Shown here: piece after piece, positions 38,401 to 50,100 of the stretch | How the letters are laid out: each line of letters opens with the position of its first letter | How positions within the stretch are numbered: position 1 is the stretch's first letter | From: Sycobia sp. Sy_11 | Lineage: Eukaryota; Arthropoda; Insecta; Hymenoptera; Epichrysomallidae | Direction: 5' to 3' | Assembly: GCA_018907035.1 (NCBI GenBank) | Contig: JACCIC010000001.1 | Span: 3,794,501-3,858,500, forward strand | DNA length: 64,000 bases | Notes under the pieces: model-generated | Database searches by the model: none | What the model was told of the DNA's origin: nothing | Seen by the model: the letters and a program-made list of their open reading frames with translations, nothing else | Position numbers and translations under genes: made by a program

Positions 38401-38560
38401 GCTTACAGGTCTTTTCACAGCTGCAGGAAGCAGTCGGGGGAATGCACCGAGGAGGTAGTTTTTTAGTGGGTATGCCTTTCTGTTGGTGATTCTCACATAC
38501 CGGGGACCAGTCCCCGGGATCCATAAAGGATTTTTCTTCTCCTCTATAAAAAAAAATTAT
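35476..38560 (+). mobile_element. 5'-truncated R1-clade LINE, second family member
   Basis: It starts inside the endonuclease domain (NYVSCYLTPNEAIGG) directly after the (TTA)n tract and lacks ORF1. Endonuclease pieces include VVAGDLNSKALKRGE and ASDHQYITF (35501-36110). RT runs through 36110-36950 (APGRDELPAEVLKAV, SAYRPLCMLDTAGK, ERQNGFRRGRST) and, after a frameshift near 36940, through 36950-38105 (DVKIAFNSV, GAAQGSILGP, YADD at 37221-37232). The C-terminal finger is CIYCRFAKDDGHHTFFVC, followed by a frame break near 38105. At least three frameshifts make it inactive. It is clearly diverged from the LINE at 27129-32513, so it is another family. It has a 3' UTR and ends in an A-rich tail at about 38548-38555. 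Confidence 0.9.
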
Positions 38561-38561
38561 A

Positions 38562-39654
38562 TGTTATAGTGATAATTATTCTTATTATTATTGTCATAAA
38601 CAAAAACTCGAGAGAACTAAATTACGCCATAATGATTATAACAATACAAGCACTCTCAAGGGCAAAGTCGCAAATTAGCCGTATAATTAATATAATTTTA
38701 ATGCGATTATTATTATTTTAATATTGTAAAACTATTATTATTATTTTTTGGTGGCAGGATACAAAATTAGTCGAACGGTGGCATAAACACCCGGTCGACT
38801 AATTTTTCGTGTATAAAAGGGCGAGTTTTCCGCCTCAAAAGCAGTTCTCTCGGCGATACGGCGGAAAGAAACTCCCTAGAGCTATCCCGACTCCAGAGCT
38901 CTAGTAATCTTGTCTGTCCGAAAATCTTGAATAGTAGAGTGGCGATCCTGGTTGCGTGGCGCTCCATTAAAGACCAGCGGCTTCACTAAAAACTCCTCTC
39001 TTTTTCCTGGTGAGACTTAATCCTGGTTGCGCGGCGCTCCGTTCAAGACCAGCGGCCTCACCAAAAATCTCTCTTGCACCTTAGTAAGGTTTGATCCTGG
39101 TTACGTGGCACTCCATTAAAGACTAGTGGCCTTACTATGCCTTAAAGAGACTTGATCCTGGGTGCGCGGCGCTCTGTTAAAGTCCAGCGGTCTCACTGCT
39201 ATCCCCGAACAAAGCCCTGATCCTGTGTGTAATAGACCAACAGGCTACGTTTTTCCCCCAAACTGCTCCCCAGCCCCAGTAAAAGTTTGAATAAATATAG
39301 TGTGCGACGTTAGTAAATTAAGTATGTTTAAAGTTAAAATTGTAAATACCGTTTAAAAATAAGCAGCGTGCGACAAATAGTGTAATAAGGTATAGTATAA
39401 GGTTTTAAGATAAAATTCTGTCTTTTCTGTCGCAGATCGGAGGGCTCGAAGCCAGAAAAGATTATTACTATTTACTTATATATATTTTATTCTTTGTATG
39501 TTCTTTTAGTATAATATCTTTGGTTCTAATTTTTACATCTGAATACAATTGAGTAAAAGTGATTTCTCCCGATCTTGTCTAAATTCCTTTTCCTTTCAAA
39601 ACGATCCTGGCGCTACCGCGTAATCTATCCCGAAGAGAAAAGGAAAACGTTACA
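38562..39654 (+). mobile_element. LTR-like repeat with a strong core promoter
   Basis: The segment runs from TGTTATAG to GTTACA, as LTRs do. It contains TATAAAAG at 38812 and a CAGTT initiator-like site about 30 bp downstream at 38842. A short inverted repeat (aaattagtcga / tcgactaattt) lies just upstream of the TATA box. Four or five imperfect direct repeats of 60-75 bp follow, each with a gatcctgg...gtggc...ccagcgg core (38944, 39018, 39093, 39153, partial 39220). No target-site duplication is clear and no coding region adjoins, so a solo LTR is the best guess. A non-coding transcribed repeat is possible. Confidence 0.45.
38812..38846 (+). promoter_or_regulatory. TATA box and initiator
   Basis: TATAAAAGG at 38812 and CAGTT at 38842 are spaced as in arthropod RNA polymerase II core promoters. 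They lie within the LTR-like repeat and would drive transcription on the plus strand through the repeated gatcctgg units. Confidence 0.55.
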
Positions 39655-40512
39655 TAATTTACAAATCACATATACTAAATTCAGTAAATCATTTTAATAA
39701 AATAAGTATGGGTTTTATTACACAAGGTTTTTGATAAAGATTTATAAATAAATATTAGATTTAATATTCTAATAAAATTTTGGTATAATAAAATTATTTT
39801 CTTTTTTTTTTAATAATAATGATACTTCATAATAATGCTTGCGCATATCGATTCCCTGTATTTTCAAAAAATTATTATATTTTAGTAGTAGAAGGTAGAT
39901 AAAAATTTATAATGCTTTTTTTTAATCAATCGAATCATAATATTATCAAATGTATTATTAAATATTCAATTGATTATTAAATATTGAGAGTGTGTTAAAA
40001 TTAATATCTCGTTTGAATTAATGTTGTGTGAACTAGGTAAAGATACATGAAAATTAGTATATTTCGTTATTTGGTATATTTAGTTATCATATTTCGTGAT
40101 GATACCATATTTTATCATAACAATTGAAGCAAAGGTAAAATTTTAACGTAGAATAATTAACATGTCATGAGTTCTAGATTTAAATTCTTATATGCAGATA
40201 CCTTGTCAGAATTTCTTTTCGGAACTAACTTTTTAATTTAAAAATTACGCCTCTTCTATCATCAACCGTGCTTTTTCTCTATTTTTACCTCAATTATTAT
40301 GATGAAGTATATAATTTTTTTAATGGATTTTCATCAAACAATGGTACTCTGTTGCTTTAAGAAACTTATATTATTCTTAATTGTTGCACCACTAGGCACC
40401 ATCATATCTGTTAAAAGTTAAAAATTGAGTGCCGTACATACTTAAAAAAGATTAATATATGGAATGTTTTTCTAATTCAAATTCAATTTTAGAGAGAGAG
40501 CCTTAGATAGAA
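39655..40512. other. AT-rich stretch, nothing recognised
   Basis: No ORF, repeat ends or RNA gene could be supported here. Confidence 0.4.
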
Positions 40513-40718
40513 AGAGGACTACGATGGCTCGATCGCTAGAGCGAAGGACTTGTAACTCGGTGATCCGAGTTCAAATCCCGGTCTCGGCCGATTGACACAA
40601 GCACCGCTGTAATAATTTACATGTGCTTTGTTTACAAACATATCATAGACCTCTGTCGCTGATTAGCACCGATATTTGGAAGCATAAATAGAACGACGTT
40701 AAAGAACATAAAAAAAAA
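40513..40718 (+). mobile_element. tRNA-derived SINE
   Basis: The head folds like a tRNA: an A-box-like tggctcgatcgctagagc at 40525, an anticodon-arm-like gaaggacttgtaactc and a B box gttcaaatcc at 40569-40578, the internal promoter for RNA polymerase III. A non-tRNA body follows, then an A-run tail at 40709-40718. A second, decayed copy lies at 22672-22830. A functional tRNA is unlikely because the acceptor arm does not pair well and there is a long attached body. Confidence 0.75.
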
Positions 40719-41130
40719 AAATTAGAGAGAAAATTTCATGAATAGTCAGATAATCTATCGTTTTCTTCCAAATTTCGTGTTTTAATTACAACAATATAGA
40801 ATCTTCTTCATAATTTAGACCTGCAAGTGTTGATCTTCACTGAAAATGACGAATTTTGTTAAAATTAAGCGAGATAACTCTGAATATGAATCCTGAAAAT
40901 TTGAAAATCTATCGATCTCCCGCTTACAAAATATAGTAATTTATTACTTAAATTTTAATGCTCTCTTGCTGTTATATTGGGTATATTACTTAAATTTTTC
41001 TATTCTCAACCGTTGTATGATTGTATACACATACTAGCAACTCCCGTCTCGCCCAAGATAATAATTTAACCGATTTCTTAAACAGTTCAATAATATCTAA
41101 ATAAAGCTAATGTTTCGCAGACTATTTTAT

Positions 41131-41133
<3 letters not shown>

Positions 41134-41174
<41 letters not shown>

Positions 41175-41430
41175 CAAAAGAGAATATATGTCTGTATGTA
41201 TGTTATGTCCTTTATAAGCGTCGAAACCACTGCACCGATTGCCTTCAACTTTTAACCACGTATTCTACGCGATCAGGATTAGATAATAAACTTTTTTTGC
41301 AAATTCAAAAAAAATGACAAAAAAGGTAGTTACTTTACCAAAAATTTCAAGAAAATGTATATGTGCGCGTGTGTGCGTGTGCGTGTGCATTAGTGTGCGT
41401 GCGTGCGCGCGTGTGTGTAGACTGCTAATA
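41134..41430. repeat. Simple repeats and a dispersed-repeat-like segment
   Basis: A (TA)n tract at 41134-41170 is followed by tgtctgtatgtatgttatgtcc and then caccgattgccttcaacttt. This wording resembles AT-rich dispersed repeats common in insect genomes. A (GT/GC)n tract follows at about 41360-41418. No coding content is seen. Confidence 0.45.
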
Positions 41431-41879
41431 TAAGTTCAGGACAACATATTTTTTATTGAGTATTCATGGATTTGGGAATACATATTTAATTTTGGTTGAA
41501 AGCTACCATAATATTCGTAATCCGCATTCAGAAAACATAAATATAACATTTTTCAGAAAAATAGTGTGATAGAATGAACTCAATACAGCCACATCACTAT
41601 CGATGCCTCAGAGGGAGCCCAAGATGAAATTATTGATTTTTTTCTCCAGAAATTTTATCAGACGATAAAATTATCTATAGGAATATAAATGTATAGATAG
41701 AGAAGTCTTTACATAGATATTATTTAACTGTTTAATAAATTAGTTACGTTAGTAATATTAGGTGATATTAGTAAAAGAAAACCCGATCCCTGGTCTCTAA
41801 AAGACTCGATGGACATACGCATAACCAAAGTCTCGTTTAGCATTAACCAGGTACATTAGAAAAGTGCACAACCTAAAGA
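41431..41879. other. Intergenic stretch before a LINE
   Basis: No gene was recognised. The 5' edge of the LINE that follows is not sharply defined and may extend into this stretch. Confidence 0.35.
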
Positions 41880-44800
41880 CGTAAGTTATGAACAATTTGA
41901 CTTTTGAGTTGCCAATATAATCGATATGTCTTGTAACGAAGCACATTCACGAGGATCCATAACCAAAGAAAAGTTCTATCAAACGGTCACAGGGGCATCT
42001 TATCCGGATCCTGCATGGTTTATCGATAACGAAAAGGACAAGACAAATACTATTGCTTTGTAAATACTCATACAAAAGTAAACATTGCTTCACAATTACT
42101 AGAGATAAGGCCGTTCACGTCAAAATCAAAGAGAACACACTGTCAAATGTATTCCCGCTTATACCTTCTGCAATTATTGTAGAAGAATTATTTAAACATG
42201 GCATTAAACCTAAATCACGGATTACGAGCATAAGAGCAGCATCTAATCTCCAGAGTTTTTCCCACGTTCTCAGTTTCCGACGACAGATGTATGTAGCACC
42301 AGGGGACGTAAATAAAATGCCGGCAGCTATACAAATTCACTACGATGATTCAACGTATTGGATTTATTTGTCGGCAGACAGAGTAGCATGCTTTATCTGT
42401 AAGGAGGAAGGACATCTTGCAAAATTTTTTAAAAACAGTGACGGAAATCTTCAATATATACAAGACGTGCCAGAAGCAACTAATACAGATAAAGTATATC
42501 AATCTGAATGTGCCACAGAAATTTCCAAAATAACAGAAAGTTGCTCGATGCCGCCACCAAACACACCAAAACGACCACGTTCTTCTATTTCTTCAACGAG
42601 CTCAATATTAGAAATAAAAAAACCTACAGACAGAAATAAAAAAATAGTGTACCTAAATCTAACTGTACTCAATCGGTTCCAAAAATTAAAAAGTTGATTT
42701 AGAAGTAAAAAATTTAAAGAATTTAAGTAGAATTACAGAAAAGCTGTAAGTAGCAAAGGAATTTTTAGAGCAAAACCCGCAGAAAATACCACTTCAATTC
42801 GAAAATCCGGCAATGTTTATATCCGACACACAAGAAATTGCGCGCAAGTATACAAATAATCCCTCAGCATTGCATGAACAACTAGACAACATCTGCCCAC
42901 TAATTCAAGATTGGAGCCTAAACACACGCATCTCAAAAATTAAAAAATACTTATTAATAAACAAAGATGAAAAAATAAGCGAAGGTTTTAGTTCTACAGA
43001 GACAGAAACTGAATAGTGAAAAAATATATAGTAATACTGAAAAGGGGAAACAAATAAATAAAATTTTACTTATTATTACAAAAAAAAAATGGCAAACAAA
43101 ATTTTGCAAACTCAATTAAAAATACTCTATTGTAATGCTAGGAGTTACAATAAGCGCAAAGAAGAACTAGAAAAAAATTTACAAGGAACGGACATATTCG
43201 TATGCGTTGAATCATGGCTAAAAGAAGAGCACCGAGTGAATCCTAATCAAAAAGAATTTAAAATTTACGAAACTATGTAGATTAATTAGCCCCGAAGGGC
43301 TTCTTGAAAAATGCGGCGTAAGTTTCGAAAATGTATATCCTAAATTCGATCTAATTGTATGCTATAGGCCACCAGGCACAAATCGGTCAGAAGAACACTG
43401 GGATATTATAAGTAATACAAACGAAATAAATATAAACAGTACGTTTGTGGGGGATTTTAATGCTCACCACACGAGCTGGAATTGTCTGCAAGATGATTCG
43501 AATGGAGCGGGTTTATTTCAAGCGTTACATAAACACAATTGAATTGTACACAATGCAGATACATCTTCTTATATAGATATTGCTTCTTATAAGACCATGC
43601 TTGGGGTTCTGATCATTTTCCGATGCGCATTATTATAAATACGGAAAAATATCTGTATAAAAAAATCATTTAAAATCAAATCGTTAAAAACAGATTGCGC
43701 TAAATTTCCGGAATTATTTTCGGAATTCGTATTTTCATACGAATATGAACAGTCAAATGCGAGTAAAAAATATGAACTTTTTGTAGATCTAATAACAAAT
43801 GCCGAGTTTTCCGAAAAAGAAAAATCCACCACATCATAAAAAGAAAAATCCCGTAATGTGGTGAGATGATGAGTGTAATAAAGTCAAAAGGCAAAGGCAT
43901 GCGGCTTTTAAAAAATGGCAATATTCGCAAAACGAAAAAGATCTAATAAACCATAGAAACTAGTGAAGCAGTGGCGAGACGTACATTTAAATTAAAGAAA
44001 AGGGAGTGTTTCAAACGATTTGCTGACAACTTAAATTCTAGAACAGACACAAACTATTTATGAAATACATGCAAAATTTTAAAAAATAGTAAAATAGAAA
44101 AATTTAAAAATTCCTTCCTTACTTACTAAAACAAATTCCCAAAACCAAGAAATTATAGACAACGCTGTTAATAAAATAAGTCACACCTGAGCTCAAACAA
44201 ACCCAAATTGGCTACCTGAGTGTAAACGAAATCTATTCCTAGAAAGCCCCTTGGACTTTAACGAAATTAATGTTAACCTAGAAGAGAAAAACTTAAAATC
44301 TGGAATGGACGGTATTGATTTTGAAATCATTAGCAAACTATCTAATAAATTTAAATTACTTCTTATTATCATTTTTAATGATATGTATGAAAAAAATTGC
44401 TATCCGAAAGAATGGAAATATTTATTTATTCATTTTATTAGTAAAACTGAAGGCACAGGTTTGCGACCTACTAGCGCTAACCTCCTGCCTTTGCAAACTG
44501 TTGGAAACTCTCCTTAAAAATAGATTACAATGGTGAGTAGAGTATAACAAAATTTATCCAGAGAGTGATAATGGTTTCAGAAAAGGTAGGTCGTGCGCTA
44601 ACAATTTGTTAAATCTCACTCTAAAGATCGACGAAGCATTCATGAAAAAGAACAATGTTCTAGCAGTCTTTCTTGATGTAATAGGATCTTATGATTGTGT
44701 AAATATTCATATACTACTTTCTAAATTAGCATAATTAGGACTTCCAAGAATCACGCTCCAATTTATTAAATTTTTAACACATGAAAAATTCATCTTTTCG

Positions 44801-46510
44801 AATTCCATTCAAGACACCGCAAGAAATATCTATAAGGGTCTTCTGCAAGGCGGAGTATTAAGTCCCTTGCTATATATACCATATGCCATGAGTTTAGCTA
44901 ATGGTATTAAAAAAAGTGTTTTTTATCGCAATTCGCAGACAATATAGATCTATATGTAAAATGCGCATCTTTAAAAAGAGGGAAAAAAATATTAAAAAAT
45001 TCAATAATTAAAATTAAAAAAAAAATTTAATCTATTGGAACTAGATTTGATGCCTAGCAAAACTAAATTTATTCATTTTAATAAAAATAGAATTAGGCCA
45101 GGGGAATTAGAAATCAAAATAGATAATGCTCTGATAAACTCTATGAAATCAACTCGTTTCTTAGGAGTTATTTTTGAATACGATATGACATTTACAGAAC
45201 AAACAAAATTAATAAATAAATTTCTTTTCGGTACCTGATGGAGATCAAGCGATGAAATTTTAATGAAACTATATAAAACCTATATCCGATCAATAATTGA
45301 TTATGGGTGCTACATATATTTTCCTAAATCCTAGTTTTATTAGACCAAATTGAGAAAATACAACTTACAGCAATTCGAACAGCTCTAGGCTACCGAAGAA
45401 GCATGCCTACTAATATATTGACTGGTGAATCTAAGCTACCTCACTTATGATCGGGTGAAAGTTTTAGGTAACCGCTTTATTACTAAGACTTTATCAAACG
45501 AAAACTGTATCTGTAACGCGGCAAAAAAGAGTTATTTTCATTTAAATAAAAAATATAATTCAAGTAATAAAAGAATTATACAACAATGTATAGAATACAT
45601 AATGCAACCTCAAATCGGTTATATCATAGCATCACAATCTAATTTCAATATGCACTTATATGATTTTCAGATTTTGTTTTTTTCAATACCTATTAATATA
45701 TCTCTAGGGCAAAACTCAATGAAAGCGATAGAAATAAATAAATCGATCAGTACCTTGGTTAAAAATAAAGATGTTGTTTGTATATATACGGACGGTAGTA
45801 AAATTACAAGTGCAATATCAATAGGAGCAGCTAGTATTTGTCCTGAACTAAATTGGCAGTGTGTAAAAGCCTTAGATTTGAATGCTTCGGTATATACAGC
45901 GGAGTGTGTCGCTCTTAATGATGCGATAGATTTTGCCTTAAAAAATTGTCATCAAAATTGCTTCATTTTTTCAGACCTACTAAGTGCGCTTCAATCATGC
46001 CTGTCCAGTAAAAATAATATTAAAACTAATCCATATATCTTTGAAAATAAAAGAAAGTACATTCAATTCATAAAGGAAAATCCTAATAACACAGCAATTG
46101 AACTGTCTTTGATACCATCGCACACTGATATCTATGGAAATGAGTATAGACATTTACATTAGAGTATAGACATAGCACAAATAAATATTTAGAAATTCCG
46201 AACGTTTCTAGAATCCTATCGAAAAGGAATGCTTGTTAATATTCCTGTAAGATTAAAATTATTTCAGAATTCATTCATAAATGAATTCATAAAATTATGT
46301 TTATTATGAACTACAAAACATTAAAGAAATCTTCTAGTTCTATGTCAATCAATAAGTTCAATTTTGTACATCTATCAAATGACATTCTTACGAGAACGGC
46401 TTTGTAAAATTTCTTCTAGAAGTGTCTTTTGCGTTGTATATTTCAGAGTGTCCTGGGTATCAAATAAAACGGCATTTTTTCTATCAAATTCGGAGCACTC
46501 TGCGACTCAT
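41880..46510 (+). mobile_element. LINE with RNase H domain (I-like group), decayed
   Basis: ORF1 begins MSCNEAHSRGSITKEKFYQ at 41926, shifts frame near 42060 and runs to 42697. It has one zinc knuckle, CFICKEEGHLAKFF, whose final Cys is lost. ORF2 starts at 43089 with the endonuclease (LKILYCNARSYNKRKEEL; VGDFNAHHTSWN near 43450). RT follows with DNGFRKGRSCANN, an FLDV block near 44670 and FADN at 44932-44943 in place of the catalytic FADD. RNase H is at 45775-46150: YTDGSK, YTAECVAL, FSDLLSAL and PSHTDIYGNE, supplying the Asp, Glu, Asp and His of that fold. Many stops and shifts make it inactive. The 3' end is approximate. Confidence 0.85.
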
Positions 46511-47162
46511 ATAAAATTAATGGATGTAATTCAATAAGAAATATCTTATAAGCAAATTAGCCAAGACACATCCATGTAAATAGATGGATTTTTGTAAACA
46601 AGATGAATGCGTTATCTTTATGATCTGAATTATAGAATATTAAGAATATAATTATAAATATAAATAATGAAAAGAAAAAGAAAAAGTTGCTACTGCCAGA
46701 AAAAAATTGTTTTAACCAACAGAAATATTTCTCTTGAATATATATTTTCATAAATTCTATATGCGTTTAATTCTATATAAAAAAATATTGAGTTTTAGCG
46801 TGAAGTTTAAAATTGATTAACATAAAGTCTGCGTGTTCTAAAAAAATATTTTTGTACTGTTTTACATTGACTTTATTATTACACATAATAACTAGGGCAC
46901 AAAAATATTAGAATCAATTATAACTCATTAGAGCATCCACATTTATTTAAGAATTTAAATAACAATGGAACTAGAATAATTTAAAAATATTTATGTAACG
47001 TCTTTTATCTTTTTTATGATAAGGATCGAAATATAAGAGATTTTAGATTCAGTCACATAGTTTGAAGAAAAAGAGAGTCTTCAGTTTGTCTCTTTAAGAT
47101 AAATAATCATATCATATTTTTATTTATTAAAGCAAGTCCAACTAAAACATATAATTTCTAAG
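46511..47162. other. AT-rich stretch upstream of the RNase T2-like gene
   Basis: No repeat or ORF is supported. It contains the presumed promoter of the gene starting at 47163, but no motif is clear. Confidence 0.35.
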
Positions 47163-50100
47163 ATGATTAAAAGTTTCATATTTTTGTCTATAATTTTATT
47201 TATTGACTGTGCTTTGGCAGCTGGTGGAGAATCCAGCAGGTAAAGTTATAAACAAAATATAATACTACAAAATTACTCAAAATTGATTCAAGGCCACAAA
47301 CATTATTTTAAACTGTTACTATAAATTAGAAAATTTGATTTTTCTATATTCTCGTATCAAATAATCAGTATTTTTAATGAACCTTTAGACTGCCGGGATA
47401 TGATAAATTTCAAGGTAAGGTTTTTTTGGGTTGCCGAATTCGATTCTGCAATCAAACTTTCAAAATTCAATATGGCGGATTCAAGTTGACAACCAACTTG
47501 AACTAAAATTTTTTTTTTATGAATAATTATACTGGAAATATGCCACATAAATGTCTGCAGGCTTTATTTTGTACTTTTATCCGCTAATTATTTCTTCGAT
47601 GCGAGCCTGATTTTAAGATTAACCAGAATTAACGACGTGGACGTTTTCCGCTTAGAACATTTTGCTAAAATAAAAAATTAGATTTCCTTTTAAAAAAATC
47701 AAGTTGACCCTAATGGGCAGTGTGCCCACTTTGGGCAAAAAACTAGGTATACAGTTTTTAATAGTCATGGAATACGTATTTCACCGATTTTCAATCCGCG
47801 CCGCGGTTCGTGAGATATTCAGGTCGAAAGTTAAAACACCCGGTATAGATCCGATTATTACTTCCGCAATGTTGAATTTTTATTTTTATGACAGTGCTTG
47901 GTTAATAAAAAAAATATATGACGCCTGCTAGGCGTCATGCCGATCCTCTCAAGGTTAAACTATTCGGTTAATATTACTACGTAATTTTTTCTTTATTTAT
48001 TTCTGCAATTTTAATCTCAATTGAAATTATTGTGCTACTTATAGATACAATAAATTTTATAAAATTGTTTTACATTTATAGATAGATTAGTTTATATACA
48101 TACAGTTTATTCAGTAATTTTACAGCTTTTCAAGAATATATCTGTTGTTTTACATATAGCTGTGGTTGGTTTATAACAATATGGCATCTGATAGTGGCAA
48201 GTAGAGTTTTAGTTTTCTAAGTTTCTTTAAAAATCTCTGTCTTTGTTCTTTGTGCATGTCACACTGCCATAGAATATGATCGTGTTCTGTTTATGATAGC
48301 CACACTCACATTTAAGATCATTTATAACACCGATTTTAAATAGCGATAAGACAAGATTACAATGCCCAGATCATGCGCGTGCTAAGCTTTAGCTTTTTGT
48401 GTTGAGAAAGCGTTATTTTTTATACCTGTTGAATTTGTCGTAGACAGAGAGATTTTTATTTGATACACTTGTAATAAATATAGATTGCAGAAATATTGTG
48501 ACCGTTCCTCTATGAGTTCTATTTTTGATTCAGCTAGGAGTATATTTGTTCGTGTACTTTTTCTGTATCCTAAAGCCATTCTTATTGCTACATATTGTAT
48601 TTTCTTAAACTATATAATTTTTTATTAAAATATAGGAAAATATACGAAAGACGCATAATCAATAATAGAGCGGACATAATTTTTGTACATATGCAATAAA
48701 GTACATGGATGAGCACCCCAACATAGAACTCTTAAAAACTACATAATGTTGAGTAATCTTAAACATTATTTTTTTAATTATGTCAATTGATTTATGGAAA
48801 GTTGCTTTGTAATCGAAAGTGACGTCTAAAAATCTTGCTGCGTCACTGGTAGAGATTAAAGTGTTTTTTATGTTAATTTTGACTTCACCTGGTTTAATAT
48901 TTCTTTTATTGAAATGCAGTATAACAGTGTTATGCGGGGCGAGTTCTAGGCCTATGCTAAAAAGATTATCATAAATAGTAGCAATAGATTTTTCTAATAT
49001 TTTTTTACTTGTGTTGAGAGAGGGTTTATGACAATATAGGGCGATATCATCCGCAAATTGTCAAATAATGATACATTTGGATAGCTTATTTTTTATATCG
49101 GAGGCATAAATAGTATAGAGCAGCGGGCTTTGAATTCATCCCTGTGGTACGCCCTTATGTATTAGTCTACTGTAATTACTTTGACTTTCACTATCAGTAA
49201 TTCTTTCGTATTTTAAACATTTGACAAAGTTTATTATGTTTACTAGACAGCTAACGTTTGCTAAATTTTGTAACAATATTTCAGTGACAAGATTATCGAA
49301 GGCACCTGTTACGTCAATGAATGAAGCAAGGATGTCTCTGTTTTTACTGAAGGCTTCATTTATGTGTAGACATAAAGTAGTCAAATTGCGACTGCCGAGC
49401 GATCTTTTCGAAATCCTGTTTGACTCTTGGGAATTACTTCTTTGAATTCTAAATACTATTGCAATTTATTTTAATTATTTCAAAGAGTTTATATAGGCAT
49501 GAGGAAAGCGTAATTGGTCTAACATTTGTGTCATCAGATTTATTAATGAAACGAATGTAAATGTGTTTGCATCCATCTGGATACTTATTTGTCATATGCA
49601 TTTTGTTATGTATAATATCTATCGAGTACAATTAGTTCCTACTTTAAGGACAAATTTTTTATAATTTCATAACTAATCCGATCTATACTCGGTGAAGAGC
49701 GAATATTTTTTTCGTCAAGAACTATGTGAAACTCTATGAAATCAAAAGGTACATTTAAAATTTCGTGTTCGTAATATTCAGGCATTCAATTTGGATTTTA
49801 AGGAACCCACGAAGGGGTAATTTTACTGCAAGCTGTATCAATTTTGTCACTAGTCTGGTGGCTTTCTGATACATGAGGAGGCTTTACGTTTACCCAAGCA
49901 CATTAGCAGTGTTCCATACATATTTTCTATTTACTTTAAAATTAATAGTGGATGCGAATTCCCGAAAGTGGATTCTTCTTTTATTGTTCAACACATTTCT
50001 TTTTCACACTTTTGCATTTCCGACGGATTTTTGTTTGTTTTTAATTTACTATTTTTTAAAGCACGCTGTTCGTAATCGTTTGACCTTATCACAGTCAGTA

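Noticed and set aside
40513..40590. A genuine tRNA gene
   Set aside because: The acceptor arm does not pair convincingly, a non-tRNA body with an A tail is attached, and a decayed second copy exists, so it is a SINE.
47388..47414. A short exon-like segment between an acceptor-like tttag and a donor-like gtaagg in the RNase T2-like intron
   Set aside because: The surrounding sequence is the end of the piggyBac-like element also present at 9192-9616, so the splice-like signals are part of that repeat.
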